In this document: positions 27,624 to 37,336 of the stretch, piece by piece | Layout: each line of letters starts with the position of its first letter | Position numbering within the stretch: position 1 is the first letter of the stretch | Source: an alpha proteobacterium HIMB5 | GTDB lineage: Bacteria; Pseudomonadota; Alphaproteobacteria; Pelagibacterales; Pelagibacteraceae | DNA length: 64,000 nucleotides | Reading direction: 5' to 3' | Assembly (NCBI GenBank): GCA_000299095.1 | Contig: CP003809.1 | Coordinates: 1,236,001 to 1,300,000 of the forward strand | Translations under genes and position numbers: made by a program | The notes under the pieces: generated by a model | Databases searched by the model: none | The model's input: the letters and a program-made list of their open reading frames with translations, nothing else | Told to the model about the DNA's origin: nothing

Positions 27624-28413
27624 AAATTATCTTATTATCGGGAATCCTGTAGAACATTCCCTATCACCAAAAATTCATAATTTTTGGTTTAATGAAAATA
27701 ATATTAACGCTACTTATAAAAAAGAAACATTATCAGAAAGTAAGCTAGAAAATTTAGTTAAGAGAATAAAAGAAGGAAATATAAGTGGAGCCAATGTTAC
27801 TGTTCCGTTCAAACAAAAGATAATACCTTTTCTTGATAAATTGTCGGATCTTGCAAAAAAAACTCAATCAGTGAATACGTTATATAAAGAAGATGATCTG
27901 GTGATTGGTGATAACACTGATGTGTATGGTTTTTTACAATCAATTTTAAATCAAAACATTAGCCTTAAAAATAAAGATGCTCTTATTGTGGGTGCTGGTG
28001 GGGTAGTCCCATCCGTAATAACTGCCCTTGAAGATTTATCAATAAGAAAAATTTATATAAAAAATAGAACGAAAGAAAAGTTATTAAAATTAGAAGAAAC
28101 ATTTGCTAACATAAATTCTTTGGAATGGGATCATGAGATTGATTGCGATATCGTAATAAATGCTACTAGTCTTGGATTAAAGCCAGACGATCAAATAAAT
28201 TTGAACTTTGATAGTTTAAAAAATAAAATAATTTTTTATGATACAATTTATAATCCTCCAGTAACTAATTTTTTAAAAAAAGCAAAAGAGAAAGGACACG
28301 TCATTATAAATGGAAAGCTAATGTTGCTTTTACAAGCTCAAAAAGCGTTTCAAATTTGGACTGGAATTAATCCTAAAATAGATCAAAAATTTTTGAATTA
28401 CTTAAATGATTAG
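27616..28413 (+). CDS. aroE: Shikimate dehydrogenase
   Basis: 265 residues. N-terminal YLIIGNPVEHSLSPKIHNFWF with the shikimate-binding SxS, GANVTVPFKQKIIPFLD with the catalytic Lys (about 69), NTLYKEDDLVIGDNTDVYGF, and the NADP-binding IVGAGGVVPSVI. It reduces 3-dehydroshikimate in aromatic amino acid synthesis. It overlaps maf and coaE by 8 bases each. Confidence 0.95.
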   Translation: MNKNYLIIGNPVEHSLSPKIHNFWFNENNINATYKKETLSESKLENLVKRIKEGNISGANVTVPFKQKIIPFLDKLSDLAKKTQSVNTLYKEDDLVIGDNTDVYGFLQSILNQNISLKNKDALIVGAGGVVPSVITALEDLSIRKIYIKNRTKEKLLKLEETFANINSLEWDHEIDCDIVINATSLGLKPDDQINLNFDSLKNKIIFYDTIYNPPVTNFLKKAKEKGHVIINGKLMLLLQAQKAFQIWTGINPKIDQKFLNYLND

Positions 28414-28993
28414 AATAGCATTAGTAGGTGATATTGGATCGGGTAAAAGTTATTTTTCAAAATTATTTAAATTTCCTATTTTTAATGCAGATTTAGAAGT
28501 AACTAAAATTTATGAAAAAGATAAAAATTTTAATAAATTAATTAGAAAAAAATTTCCTCAACAGATCTTCTCTTTCCCGCTAAAAAAAGAAGAACTCATA
28601 AAATGTATTTTATCTAATCCTGGAAATTTAAAAAAAATCTCAAAAATTGTACATCCGATAGTTAGAAAAAAACTAAACATATTTCTAAAGAAGAATAAAA
28701 ATAAAAAGTTTGTGATTTTAGATATCCCACTTTATTTAGAGAATAAACTTCGATTAAAAAATGACGTGATTATCTACATAGACTCTAAAAATAAAGATAT
28801 AAAATCCAGATTATTAAAAAGAAAGAGTTTTAATAACAAATTGCTAAAGTTATTTAAAAAAATTCAGCTTCCATTATTAGCAAAAAAAAAGAAATCTGAT
28901 TTTATAATTAAAAATAATTTTACTACAAAAAAAGCTAAAAGATCTGTAAAATACATACTTACACAATTAAGACATGAAAGAAATAATACTTGA
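28406..28993 (+). CDS. coaE: Dephospho-CoA kinase
   Basis: 195 residues. P-loop IALVGDIGSGKSYFSKLF at the N-terminus, FNADLEV (CoA-site Asp), VHPIVRKKLN, and FVILDIPLYLENKL, all CoaE landmarks. It phosphorylates dephospho-CoA in the last step of CoA synthesis. Very Lys- and Asn-rich, like other less-expressed genes here. It overlaps dnaQ by 20 bases. Confidence 0.92.
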   Translation: MIRIALVGDIGSGKSYFSKLFKFPIFNADLEVTKIYEKDKNFNKLIRKKFPQQIFSFPLKKEELIKCILSNPGNLKKISKIVHPIVRKKLNIFLKKNKNKKFVILDIPLYLENKLRLKNDVIIYIDSKNKDIKSRLLKRKSFNNKLLKLFKKIQLPLLAKKKKSDFIIKNNFTTKKAKRSVKYILTQLRHERNNT

Positions 28994-29639
28994 TACGGAA
29001 ACCACAGGTTTAAATGTTAAAGATGGACATAGAATTGTTGAAATTGGTTGTATAGAATTAGAAAATTTGGTTCCAACCAAGAAAACATTTCATTGTTATT
29101 TAAATCCAGAAAGAAAGGTCTCAGAAAAGGCTTTTGAAGTTCATGGATATTCAGATGAATTTTTATCAAAACAAAAAAAATTTTCTGAAATAGCAGATAA
29201 TTTCCTTAACTTTATTGAAGGCAAGAGATTGGTTATTCACAATGCAGAATTTGATATAGGGCATTTAAATAATGAAATGTTAACTATTGGAAAAAAAAAA
29301 ATTAATAATGAAGTTGTAGATACACTTGTGCTAGCGAGAAATAAATTTCCAGGTTCGCCTATTAATTTAGACTCTTTATGTAAACGATATAGAATAGATA
29401 ACTCTAGAAGAACGAGGCATACAGCTTTAATTGACTGTGATTTATTAGCCAAAGTATATATTAACCTTTTAGATCAAAAAGAACCAACTTTAGATTTTAA
29501 AAGTGAAAATAAAAATGCAGTACAGATGAATGATGATAATATTCAATATTATAAAAAAATTATTAAACCATCAGAAGATGAAATTAACCTACATAAAAGT
29601 TTTTTAAAAAATGATTTAAAGAAAAATTATTTTAACTAA
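28974..29639 (+). CDS. dnaQ: DNA polymerase III epsilon subunit (3'-5' proofreading exonuclease)
   Basis: 221 residues. ExoI motif ILDTETTGLN (catalytic Asp and Glu), VHGYSDEFL, ExoII VIHNAEFDIGHLNNEM, and ExoIII RTRHTALIDCDLLAKVYINL (DnaQ-type His and Asp). It proofreads during chromosome replication. Last gene of the rightward origin-side operon, overlapping the secB end by 8 bases. Confidence 0.97.
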   Translation: MKEIILDTETTGLNVKDGHRIVEIGCIELENLVPTKKTFHCYLNPERKVSEKAFEVHGYSDEFLSKQKKFSEIADNFLNFIEGKRLVIHNAEFDIGHLNNEMLTIGKKKINNEVVDTLVLARNKFPGSPINLDSLCKRYRIDNSRRTRHTALIDCDLLAKVYINLLDQKEPTLDFKSENKNAVQMNDDNIQYYKKIIKPSEDEINLHKSFLKNDLKKNYFN

Positions 29640-30060
29640 ATCGATTATTATAAAGTTTTTCAAAATCTATTTTTTTTTCTAATTTTATTTCTGGATGACC
29701 GGAATTATGAATTAAGTTAAGAAAAGCCTTCTCCAAATTAGGATATATTTGATTCTGAACATCACAAAGAATTATTTTTTCTAAATCTTTTTTTTCACTT
29801 ACTTTTTCGTCAACTCTAATTATTGTTGCATAAACAATTTCAAAATAAGATCTTTTCTCATTTTCTTCCTTATCCTCAAATTTTAAGGTTGTATTAATTT
29901 CAACCATTTTATTTTTTAGCGGTTTAGAGTTAATATCAATATTCAAATGATATTTTGAAATATTTTCTCTTACAAATATATATGTTTCTATATCAGGTGT
30001 TTCACTTGATAAGTCTTTTATATATTGTCCTAAAATTTTATATTTTTCTGTCATGGTCAT
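29632..30060 (-). CDS. secB: Protein-export chaperone SecB
   Basis: 142 residues, or 140 from the second ATG at 30054. Seen: YIKDLSSETPD, then long amphipathic strands VEINTTLKFEDKEENEKRSYFEIVYATIIRVDE and CDVQNQIYPNLEKAFLNLIHNSGHPEIKL (family LFPYAR...GFPPL region). SecB tetramers keep preproteins unfolded and hand them to SecA. The dnaQ-secB neighbourhood is conserved in alphaproteobacteria. It overlaps the fxsA end by 23 bases. Confidence 0.9.
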   Translation of the reverse strand: MTMTEKYKILGQYIKDLSSETPDIETYIFVRENISKYHLNIDINSKPLKNKMVEINTTLKFEDKEENEKRSYFEIVYATIIRVDEKVSEKKDLEKIILCDVQNQIYPNLEKAFLNLIHNSGHPEIKLEKKIDFEKLYNNRFS

Positions 30061-30463
30061 CTTCTATATCTTCAAATTCCCCTTCGATAAAATTCTTTTT
30101 TTCATTTTTTTTGTTTTCATAATTTTTGCTGATACGAGTGAAGAATAATTTTCTCGTGGGAGGAAAAATTAATAAAAAACCCAAAGTATCAGTGGCAAAG
30201 CCAGGAATAATTAACAATACTGCTGCAAATGCAATTGCAGCGCCAGAAATTAACTCATATGCAGGTATTTGGTTTCTAACCATATTGGTCAGCCCAGATT
30301 TAATTGTATTTAGTCCTTCATGTTTTGCGTAATACACACCAACCACAGCAGTAAAAAATATTAAAAAAATAGTTTTAAAAGCTCCAATTTGAGAGCCTAT
30401 TTTAATAAATAGATAAATTTCGATAATTGGAATGAGTATAATTGATAATAGCAGTGTGTTCAT
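30038..30463 (-). CDS. fxsA: FxsA-family membrane protein
   Basis: 141 residues. Membrane helices LLLSIILIPIIEIYLFIKIG, TIFLIFFTAVVGVYYA and IAFAAVLLIIPGFATDTLGFLLIFPPTR match FxsA (PEIxxFIxxG and GfxTDxxGxLLLiPpxR motifs). The E. coli protein affects exclusion of phage T7 when over-expressed; the normal role is unknown. It ends in a charged cytoplasmic tail. Overlaps secB. Confidence 0.92.
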   Translation of the reverse strand: MNTLLLSIILIPIIEIYLFIKIGSQIGAFKTIFLIFFTAVVGVYYAKHEGLNTIKSGLTNMVRNQIPAYELISGAAIAFAAVLLIIPGFATDTLGFLLIFPPTRKLFFTRISKNYENKKNEKKNFIEGEFEDIEDDHDRKI

Positions 30464-30520
30464 TTGACTTTAATGTAATTTGTTGGTTGAAATAATCAAC
30501 ATAGTAATTACTATTAATGC

Positions 30521-31117
30521 ATGAATTACAGCTTTGAGTACATAGACATTATTCTACTCGCGATGATCGCAGGTTTTATTTTCTTAAGATTAAGAGGAAT
30601 TCTTGGAAGAAGAAGTGGCTTTGAGGGAAAACCAGCCACACAATTTGAAAAAATTTTAAAAGATGTTCAAAAAGAAAATCAACCTAAGCCTAGAGAAAAT
30701 TTTGATGATGTGGCACAAAAGGAATTTATTAGTGGTGCTAAAATCGCATACGAAACTATTATCACTGATTTTAGTGACAGTGATAATAAGTTAACCACAA
30801 GTAAACCGTTACTAAGTAAAGAAATTTTCACTCAATTTAATGAAGCTTTAAAAGAACGAGATAAGAGAGGTCATACTGCAGAGATTACTTTTATCGGTGT
30901 AAATTCAGCAACAATAAAAGAACATAAAAAAGAAGATAACTTTTTAAAAGTTACTGTAGATTTTGTAAGCGAAGTTATTACTTGTATTAGAGATAAAGAA
31001 AAAAAAATTATTTCTGGTGATCCTGAGAAAATTAAAAAAATATATGACACTTGGATCTTTTCAAGAGACACAAGATCAAATAATCCAAATTGGCAACTTA
31101 TAGAAACCCTAACATAA
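30521..31117 (+). CDS. Tim44-like domain protein
   Basis: 198 residues. An N-terminal membrane helix (YIDIILLAMIAGFIFLRLRGILGRR) is followed by FEGKPATQFE and a Tim44/TIM44-like lipid-binding domain: EFISGAKIAYETIITDFSD, LLSKEIFTQFNEAL, WIFSRDTRSNNPNWQL. Related to the mitochondrial import motor anchor Tim44; the bacterial role is unclear. Divergent from fxsA, immediately followed by smr. Many alphaproteobacteria have mltA between these two genes; it is missing here. Confidence 0.85.
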   Translation: MNYSFEYIDIILLAMIAGFIFLRLRGILGRRSGFEGKPATQFEKILKDVQKENQPKPRENFDDVAQKEFISGAKIAYETIITDFSDSDNKLTTSKPLLSKEIFTQFNEALKERDKRGHTAEITFIGVNSATIKEHKKEDNFLKVTVDFVSEVITCIRDKEKKIISGDPEKIKKIYDTWIFSRDTRSNNPNWQLIETLT

Positions 31118-31531
31118 TTGAGTAAAATTTCAGATCAAGATAAGAAAGATTGGCAAAATTTTTTATCTAAAAAAGAAAAATTACCTAACAAAGATTCAGT
31201 TCAATCAAATAAAAAAAACTATAAAAGTTCTGAAATTGACTTACATGGATTTACGTTAGATGAAGCAAACAAGAAAATTGAAAAATTCATTCTTGATAGT
31301 TATGAAAATGGTTTCAATAAATTAAGAATAGTAACGGGTAAAGGTTTACACTCAAACAACGAAAAGGATCCTTACGTATCAAAAGATTTAAGTATTTTAA
31401 GATATTCAGTTCCTGAATATATAAAGAACAATAATGAGCTAATGAATTTGATAACAGAATTTAAAGAGGCTAATATTCAAGAAGGCGGGGAGGGAGCTTT
31501 CTATATTTTTTTAAAAAAGAAAAAATTATAA
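31118..31531 (+). CDS. Smr-domain protein
   Basis: 137 residues with a TTG start directly after the Tim44-like stop. The Smr domain reads [20 protein letters not shown] (the LDLHG motif), then [11 protein letters not shown] (TGKG motif) and [13 protein letters not shown]. Smr domains are nucleases or nucleic-acid-binding modules, some cleaving mRNA at stalled or collided ribosomes. Whether it works with the ArfA-like gene elsewhere in the window is unknown. Overlaps hslU by 6 bases at the 3' end. Confidence 0.88.
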   Translation: MSKISDQDKKDWQNFLSKKEKLPNKDSVQSNKKNYKSSEIDLHGFTLDEANKKIEKFILDSYENGFNKLRIVTGKGLHSNNEKDPYVSKDLSILRYSVPEYIKNNNELMNLITEFKEANIQEGGEGAFYIFLKKKKL

Positions 31532-32899
31532 AATAAATTTAGAAAGATCAGAGTCTTTTACTAAAGTATCTAAATTTTTGTCAATATAAGCTTTGTTAAT
31601 TAAAATTTTTTCTCCAGATCTATCTGTTGCTGTAAAACTGATATCATCTAATATTTTCTCAATTATAGTGTGTAATCTACGAGCACCAATATTTTCAACA
31701 GTTGCATTTACCTCTGATGCTATATTTGCAATTCTATCTATCCCATCTTCAGAAAATTCAAGTTCGACATTTTCAGTTTTAAGAAGTGCCACATATTGTT
31801 TTATTAAACTATAGTCTGGTTCTTTAAGAATTCTTTTAAAATCATCACTAGTTAATGCTTCTAGTTCCACTCTGATTGGTAATCTTCCTTGTAATTCTGG
31901 CAAAAGATCAGAGGGTTTTGCAAGCTGAAATGCTCCTGAAGCGATGAATAAAATATGATCAGTTTTGATTGGTCCATATTTTGTGTTAACTGTTGTTCCC
32001 TCAATTAAAGGCAATAAATCTCTTTGAACACCTTCTCTTGAAACATCACCACCAACTCTATCAGTTCTCGCTGAAATCTTATCTATTTCATCTAAAAAAA
32101 CTATTCCATTATTTTCTGTAGAAATCTTAGCCGCTTTTATAATTTTATCTTGTTCAATTAATTTATCAGATTCATCATTTATTAAAATTTCATGAGACTC
32201 TTTTACTGTCATTTTCTTTTTCTTTTCTTTAGGCCCCATTGACTTTCCAAGCATGTCGCTAATATTGATCATGCCTATATTTGCACCTGGCATACCAGGA
32301 ATTTCAAAAGAGGCACCATTTCCTCCACCAGCATCACTTACAGCAATTTCAATTTCGTTATCGTCTAAATCACCATTTCTTAATCTTTGTCTAAAACTTT
32401 CTCTTGTAGCAGGACTAGCTTTTTTACCGACTAAAGCATCCAATACTTTTTCTTCAGCCATTTTTTGAGCTTTAGCTTTAACTTCTTTTCTTTTTTTAAC
32501 CTTCTCCATTGAAATGGCAATTTCAATTAAATCTCTAACGATTTGTTCTACGTCCCTACCCACATATCCAACTTCAGTAAATCTAGTTGCTTCAACCTTT
32601 ACAAAAGGTGCTTCTGCAAGTTTAGATAATCTTCTAGAAATTTCAGTTTTTCCAACTCCAGTTGGTCCAATCATTAAAATATTCTTTGGTAAAACCTCAT
32701 TTTTCATTTCACCATCGAGCGCTTGTCTTCTCCATCTGTTTCTCAAAGCAACAGCCACAGCTCTTTTAGCTTTATTTTGCCCAACCACAAATCTATCTAA
32801 TTCAGAAACTATTTCTCTTGGTGATAAAGAACTTCCAAGTGAAGCTTCATTTTTTTTATTATCCTTTGGATGAAGTTGAGTAACGTTTGATTTATCCAT
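31526..32899 (-). CDS. hslU: ATP-dependent protease ATPase subunit HslU
   Basis: 457 residues. [31 protein letters not shown], Walker [16 protein letters not shown], pore loop [10 protein letters not shown], Walker [12 protein letters not shown], and the C-terminal LSKFIL that docks into HslV. The Clp/HslU unfoldase feeds proteins to HslV. Its start overlaps the hslV stop by 1 base. Confidence 0.98.
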   Translation of the reverse strand: MDKSNVTQLHPKDNKKNEASLGSSLSPREIVSELDRFVVGQNKAKRAVAVALRNRWRRQALDGEMKNEVLPKNILMIGPTGVGKTEISRRLSKLAEAPFVKVEATRFTEVGYVGRDVEQIVRDLIEIAISMEKVKKRKEVKAKAQKMAEEKVLDALVGKKASPATRESFRQRLRNGDLDDNEIEIAVSDAGGGNGASFEIPGMPGANIGMINISDMLGKSMGPKEKKKKMTVKESHEILINDESDKLIEQDKIIKAAKISTENNGIVFLDEIDKISARTDRVGGDVSREGVQRDLLPLIEGTTVNTKYGPIKTDHILFIASGAFQLAKPSDLLPELQGRLPIRVELEALTSDDFKRILKEPDYSLIKQYVALLKTENVELEFSEDGIDRIANIASEVNATVENIGARRLHTIIEKILDDISFTATDRSGEKILINKAYIDKNLDTLVKDSDLSKFIL

Positions 32900-33414
32900 T
32901 ATATTTTTTCAATTTTAACATTATCGTTTGTAAATACGCATATATCTGCAGCAACTTTAATTGCTTTCTTTGCAACTTCTTCTGCTGTCAAATCAGTTTC
33001 CATCAATACTTTACCAGCTGCTAAGGCATAGTTACCACCAGAACCTATTCCTATTACATCCCCTTCAGGTTCTAGAACATCACCAGTCCCAGATATAATA
33101 TAACTATTATTTTTATCACCCACAGCCATTAATGCTTCTAATCTTCTTAAATACTTATCTGTACGCCAGTCTTTAGCAAGTTCAACAGCCGCTCTTGATA
33201 AATTACCTGCATGTTTTTCTAGCTTTCCTTCAAGTCTCTCAAATAGAGTTAGAGCGTCTGCGGTTGATCCAGCAAAACCTGCAACAACATCTCTTTTTTC
33301 AATCTTTCTTACCTTTGATGCTGTACTTTTAACTACGGTATTGCCCATACTTACTTGACCATCACCAGCAACTACTACATCTTTGTTTTTTCTTACTAAT
33401 ACTATTGTAGTCAT
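32899..33414 (-). CDS. hslV: ATP-dependent protease peptidase subunit HslV
   Basis: 171 residues. Begins MTTIVLVRK: after Met removal the Thr at position 2 is the catalytic N-terminal nucleophile. Also seen are [39 protein letters not shown] and [15 protein letters not shown]. Proteasome-like hydrolase partner of HslU. First gene of the pair, divergent from hisB with an 89-base spacer. No clear Shine-Dalgarno is visible. Confidence 0.98.
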   Translation of the reverse strand: MTTIVLVRKNKDVVVAGDGQVSMGNTVVKSTASKVRKIEKRDVVAGFAGSTADALTLFERLEGKLEKHAGNLSRAAVELAKDWRTDKYLRRLEALMAVGDKNNSYIISGTGDVLEPEGDVIGIGSGGNYALAAGKVLMETDLTAEEVAKKAIKVAADICVFTNDNVKIEKI

Positions 33415-33503
33415 ATTAATAAGGTGGATATTAATTTTTATTCTTCAAGTAGCGATTACTGATATTGATATATTTCTTAATCCATATATACCTTCATGAA
33501 CAT

Positions 33504-34094
33504 ATGGCTAGAAAAGGTAAAATTGCGAGAAAAACTAAAGAAACAAGCATTAGTGTTGAAGTAAACATTGATGGTAAGGGAAAATACGAAATAGATACTG
33601 GCATAGGATTTTTAGATCATATGCTAGAACAATTATCAAAACACTCACTAATAGATTTAAAAGTTAAGGCTAAAGGTGATACTCATATTGATCTTCACCA
33701 CACAACAGAAGACACTGGTATTGCTATAGGTGAAGCTCTTAAAAAGGCAGCAAAAAAATTTGTTGGCATAAAAAGATATGCTCATGCAATGATACCAATG
33801 GATGAAACTTTAACCAGAGTAGCTGTTGATGTATCCAATAGACCTTATTTAATTTGGAAAGTAAAAGTTAAAGTTGAAAAATTAGGTGAGATGGATACAG
33901 AGCTATTTAAAGAGTGGTTTCAAGCCTTCTCTCAAGCAGCTGGAGTTACTTTGCATGTAGAAAATATTTATGGAGAAAATAGCCATCATATAATTGAGTC
34001 TTGCTATAAAGGTTTAGCAAGATCATTAAGAACAGCATTAGAAATGGATCCAAGAAACAAAAAATTAATTCCATCAACTAAAGGTTCTTTATAA
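33504..34094 (+). CDS. hisB: Imidazoleglycerol-phosphate dehydratase
   Basis: 196 residues from the ATG at 33504 ([14 protein letters not shown]), the start that gives the family length; an in-frame ATG at 33465 adds a non-conserved hydrophobic leader. Metal-binding motifs [29 protein letters not shown] and [19 protein letters not shown] are intact. Dehydrates imidazoleglycerol phosphate in histidine synthesis. Monofunctional (no phosphatase domain). First gene of hisB-hisH-hisA-hisF-hisE. Confidence 0.96.
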   Translation: MARKGKIARKTKETSISVEVNIDGKGKYEIDTGIGFLDHMLEQLSKHSLIDLKVKAKGDTHIDLHHTTEDTGIAIGEALKKAAKKFVGIKRYAHAMIPMDETLTRVAVDVSNRPYLIWKVKVKVEKLGEMDTELFKEWFQAFSQAAGVTLHVENIYGENSHHIIESCYKGLARSLRTALEMDPRNKKLIPSTKGSL

Positions 34095-34099
34095 ATTTA

Positions 34100-34726
34100 A
34101 TGAAAGTCACAATTGTTGACTACAATTCAGGTAATATAAGTTCAGTAGTAAATTCTTTTAAAGAAGTTGCAAAAAACAAAATAGATATTGAAGTTACCTC
34201 AGACATACAAAAGATAAGATCTAGTGACAAACTTGTCTTGCCAGGACAAGGTTCGTTTAAGAGCTGTGTAGATGCCCTAAATTCTATAAATGGACTTTCA
34301 GAAACACTTAATGAATTTGTGATTAATAATAAGAAGCCACTTCTTGGAATATGTGTTGGTTTACAAATGTTTGCAGATATTGGATATGAAGAAACTGAAA
34401 CTAAAGGACTTGGATGGATTTCAGGCAAAGTTTCAAAAATAGACAACCTAAGTGGAAAGTTTAAACTACCTCATATTGGCTGGAATCAGATTGATATAGT
34501 CAAAGATAGTAAAATTTTTAAAGATATAGAGAATAATTCTCATATGTATTTTGTGCATAGTTATGAATTTATACCAAATGATAAAAATGTAATTTCAGCT
34601 ACAACTGATTATTCATCAAATATTGTTTGTTCTGTTGAAAAAGAAAATATTTTTGGAACGCAATTTCACCCAGAAAAAAGTGATAAGATTGGCTTAAAAA
34701 TAATTGATAACTTTATTAACTTATAA
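34100..34726 (+). CDS. hisH: Imidazole glycerol phosphate synthase, glutaminase subunit
   Basis: 208 residues. VTIVDYNSGNISSV at the start, LPGQGSF, the class-I amidotransferase nucleophile in LLGICVGLQMF (Cys near 84), and the His-Glu of TQFHPEKS. It supplies ammonia to HisF, encoded two genes on. Five bases after hisB; abuts hisA. Confidence 0.96.
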   Translation: MKVTIVDYNSGNISSVVNSFKEVAKNKIDIEVTSDIQKIRSSDKLVLPGQGSFKSCVDALNSINGLSETLNEFVINNKKPLLGICVGLQMFADIGYEETETKGLGWISGKVSKIDNLSGKFKLPHIGWNQIDIVKDSKIFKDIENNSHMYFVHSYEFIPNDKNVISATTDYSSNIVCSVEKENIFGTQFHPEKSDKIGLKIIDNFINL

Positions 34727-35452
34727 ATGAAAATTTTTCCTGCAATAGATATTAAAGATAAAAAATGCGTGAGGTTAGTTAAAGGAGACTTTGATAGGAA
34801 AACCGAATATGAAATGTCTCCTGTTGAACAAGCAGGTAAATACAAAGATCATGGATTTAAAAATTTACATATAGTTGATTTAGATGGAGCATTAACTGGT
34901 GAAACAATTAATTTAAATATTATCCAACAGATAGTAACTAAATTCGATCTTAAAATTGAAATTGGTGGTGGAATAAGAAATTATGAAAATATTAAAAGAT
35001 ATGTCGAAGCAGGTGTTGAAAAAGTTATCTTGGGAAGTGCAGCTATAAAAGATAAAAATTTTTTAAAAGGGGCGTGTGAAAAATTTCCAAATAAAATTGC
35101 TCTAGGCTTGGATTCTAAAGATGGCTATTTATCTGTTTCGGGATGGAAAGAAAATTCAAATCAGTTAACTTTAGATTATTTAAAGGAAGTAAATGATTAT
35201 GGTGCAAGTAGGCTGATATATACTGATATTAATAGAGATGGTATGAAACAAAGCCCTAATTTTGAAGAAACAGTTAAGGTTGCCAGTACTTCAAAGTGCC
35301 CAGTAGTTATATCTGGTGGAGTTTCTTCAATTGATGATGTTAAAAAAGCTAAAGGATTTAGTAATAAAAATATTGAAGGTATTATAGTTGGAAAAGCTAT
35401 TTATGATGGAGATATTAAACTAGAAGAGTTAGTTAAAGAATTAGATGCTTAA
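34727..35452 (+). CDS. hisA: ProFAR isomerase HisA
   Basis: 241 residues, a TIM barrel with the HisA start [48 protein letters not shown] (catalytic Asp) and VVISGGVSS. Isomerises ProFAR to PRFAR, the substrate of HisF-HisH. It abuts hisH and overlaps hisF by 8 bases. Confidence 0.96.
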   Translation: MKIFPAIDIKDKKCVRLVKGDFDRKTEYEMSPVEQAGKYKDHGFKNLHIVDLDGALTGETINLNIIQQIVTKFDLKIEIGGGIRNYENIKRYVEAGVEKVILGSAAIKDKNFLKGACEKFPNKIALGLDSKDGYLSVSGWKENSNQLTLDYLKEVNDYGASRLIYTDINRDGMKQSPNFEETVKVASTSKCPVVISGGVSSIDDVKKAKGFSNKNIEGIIVGKAIYDGDIKLEELVKELDA

Positions 35453-36200
35453 AAATAGAATCATACCATGTTTAGATGTCAAAAATGGCAGAGTTGTAAA
35501 AGGAATTAATTTTGTTGATTTAAAAGATGCTGGTGACCCAGTTGAACAAGCTAGGATCTATAGTGATAATGGTGCGGATGAGATTTGTTTTTTGGATATT
35601 ACAGCTTCTAATGAAAATAGAGATACAATTTATGAAGTAGTTAAAGAAACTTCAAAAAGATGTTTTGTTCCCCTAACAGTTGGGGGTGGAGTAAGAAGTG
35701 TTGACGATATCAATAAGTTATTAAATTGTGGTGCTGATAAAGTTTCTATAAATACTGCTGCTGTACAAAATCCAAGTGTAGTTATAGATAGTTCAAAGAA
35801 ATTTGGCTCTCAATGTATTGTAGTTGCAATAGACGCTAAAAAAAATAATGAAAGTTGGGAGATATTCACTCATGGTGGAAGAAATAGTACAGGAATTGAT
35901 GCTATTGATTTCGCCATTTTAATGGAAAAAAATGGAGCAGGGGAGCTTTTGGTGACTTCAATGGACAGAGACGGTACACAGAAAGGATATGACATTGATC
36001 TGATGTCATCAATATCGTCATCAGTTAATATACCCGTTATAGCTTCTGGAGGTGTTGGTAATTTAGATCATTTAGCTGAAGGTATAAAAACTGGAAAAGC
36101 TAGTGCTGTTTTAGCTGCCTCTATTTTTCATTATGGAAAATATTCTATTAAAGAAGCGAAGGAATATTTGGACTCAAAGGGAATACCTGTTAGAATTTGA
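35445..36200 (+). CDS. hisF: Imidazole glycerol phosphate synthase, cyclase subunit
   Basis: 251 residues. [19 protein letters not shown] (catalytic Asp), [51 protein letters not shown] (second catalytic Asp) and [16 protein letters not shown] barrel joining ammonia from HisH to PRFAR. Ends 1 base before the hisE ATG. Confidence 0.98.
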   Translation: MLKNRIIPCLDVKNGRVVKGINFVDLKDAGDPVEQARIYSDNGADEICFLDITASNENRDTIYEVVKETSKRCFVPLTVGGGVRSVDDINKLLNCGADKVSINTAAVQNPSVVIDSSKKFGSQCIVVAIDAKKNNESWEIFTHGGRNSTGIDAIDFAILMEKNGAGELLVTSMDRDGTQKGYDIDLMSSISSSVNIPVIASGGVGNLDHLAEGIKTGKASAVLAASIFHYGKYSIKEAKEYLDSKGIPVRI

Positions 36201-36201
36201 T

Positions 36202-36474
36202 ATGCTTGGTACACTTGAAAACTTATTTAAATTAGCAAGAGAGAGAAAAGAAAATCCGGTTGAAGGATCTTACACAAATAAATTGTTATCAGATACCTCA
36301 TTGAGCAAAGCAAAGGTCATTGAAGAAATTGATGAGTTAATAGAGGCTGTAGAAAAAAATACTAATAAAATTCATGAGGCAGCAGATGTTTTTTATCACT
36401 TAACAATGTATTTAGAAGCTAATGGTATAAAAATCGAAGAAGTGATGGGTGAATTGGAAAAAAGAAAAAAATGA
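36202..36474 (+). CDS. hisE: Phosphoribosyl-ATP pyrophosphatase
   Basis: 90 residues from the ATG at 36202 (MLGTLENLFKLARERK), 1 base after the hisF stop; an earlier in-frame start lies inside hisF and adds non-conserved sequence. MazG-type helical motif KVIEEIDELIEAVEK followed by HEAADVFYHLTMYL supplies the metal-binding acidic residues. Second step of histidine synthesis. It overlaps the HIT gene by 4 bases (ATGA). Confidence 0.93.
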   Translation: MLGTLENLFKLARERKENPVEGSYTNKLLSDTSLSKAKVIEEIDELIEAVEKNTNKIHEAADVFYHLTMYLEANGIKIEEVMGELEKRKK

Positions 36475-36836
36475 CATACGATGAAAATAATATTTTCGCA
36501 AAGATACTTAGAGGTGAGATTCCTTGTAACAAAATATATGAAGATGATTATGTTTTGTCATTTCACGATATTAATCCTCAAAAAAAAATTCATGCTTTAG
36601 TAATTTCAAAGGGCAAATATATAGATCTAGATGATTTTAGTGAAAATGCCTCTTCTGAAGAGATGGTTGGTTTATTAAAAGGAATAAACACAGTTGCAAA
36701 GAAACTTGGTATATCAGTAGATACAGGAAAAGGTTATAGAGCTTTAGCAAATATCAACGAACATGGTGGTCAGGAAGTACCACATCTTCATTTTCATTTA
36801 TTTGGGGGTGAAAGAGTTGGTAAGATGGTAGAGTGA
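36471..36836 (+). CDS. HIT-family nucleotide-binding hydrolase (HinT-like)
   Basis: 121 residues. FAKILRGEIPCNKIYEDDYVLSFHDINPQ, HALVISK and the histidine triad VPHLHFHLFGG are those of HinT-type purine nucleoside phosphoramidases. The real substrate in bacteria is uncertain. Placed right after hisE in the same operon, a common alphaproteobacterial arrangement. Its TGA overlaps the GTG start of the next gene. Confidence 0.92.
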   Translation: MTYDENNIFAKILRGEIPCNKIYEDDYVLSFHDINPQKKIHALVISKGKYIDLDDFSENASSEEMVGLLKGINTVAKKLGISVDTGKGYRALANINEHGGQEVPHLHFHLFGGERVGKMVE

Positions 36837-37336
36837 CATTAGAAATTAAAAGAAGCTATCTAGAAATAAAATCTTTGGATGATTTAAATGACTCGTCTAA
36901 ACCTTCAGAAAATTATTATATTGAATTAATAAAAGAACCAGATTTTCAATTGAATAAGTTTTTTTACAAAAATGTTGGAAAAAAATATAGATGGACAGAC
37001 AGACTAATTTGGACTGATATCCAATGGATTGAATATATCAATAATAAAAATTTAAAAACTTTTGTATTAAAAAATGAAAAAGATCTAGCAGGTTATTTTG
37101 AAATTATTTATCACCCATTAAAAAATGAAAAAGAGATAGCTTACTTTGGTTTATTAGAAGAATATCATAATAAAAAGCTAGGATCGTATTTTCTGTCATG
37201 TGGAATTAAAGAAGCGTTTAAAGAAAAAATATCAAGGTTATGGCTCCATACATGTACTCTAGATCATAAAAATGCATTAAATAATTATTTAGCAAGAGGA
37301 ATGAAGGTATTTAAGGAAGAAACTATAAGAGTTTAG
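36833..37336 (+). CDS. GNAT-family N-acetyltransferase
   Basis: 167 residues from a GTG start that overlaps the HIT stop (GTGA). C-terminal acetyl-CoA-binding region: IAYFGLLEEYHNKKLGSYFLSCGIKEAF, where the loop EEYHNKKLGSYF corresponds to the GNAT Q/RxxGxG/A motif, followed by RLWLHTCTLDHKNALNNYLARGMKVFKEE. Substrate unknown. Last gene of the his operon; its 3' end overlaps lolA by 4 bases. Confidence 0.8.
   Translation: MTLEIKRSYLEIKSLDDLNDSSKPSENYYIELIKEPDFQLNKFFYKNVGKKYRWTDRLIWTDIQWIEYINNKNLKTFVLKNEKDLAGYFEIIYHPLKNEKEIAYFGLLEEYHNKKLGSYFLSCGIKEAFKEKISRLWLHTCTLDHKNALNNYLARGMKVFKEETIRV

Noticed and set aside
29998-30009. TGTTTCACTTGA in secB as a parS site
   Set aside because: The central CG is missing and the palindrome fails.
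32253-32873. Open frames antisense to hslU
   Set aside because: Mirror images of a conserved gene, with no start context or family features.
33415-33470. CTTGAA upstream of hslV as a sigma-32 promoter
   Set aside because: The downstream CTTATT is 22 bases away and does not fit CYTATnT, so spacing and -10 are both poor.
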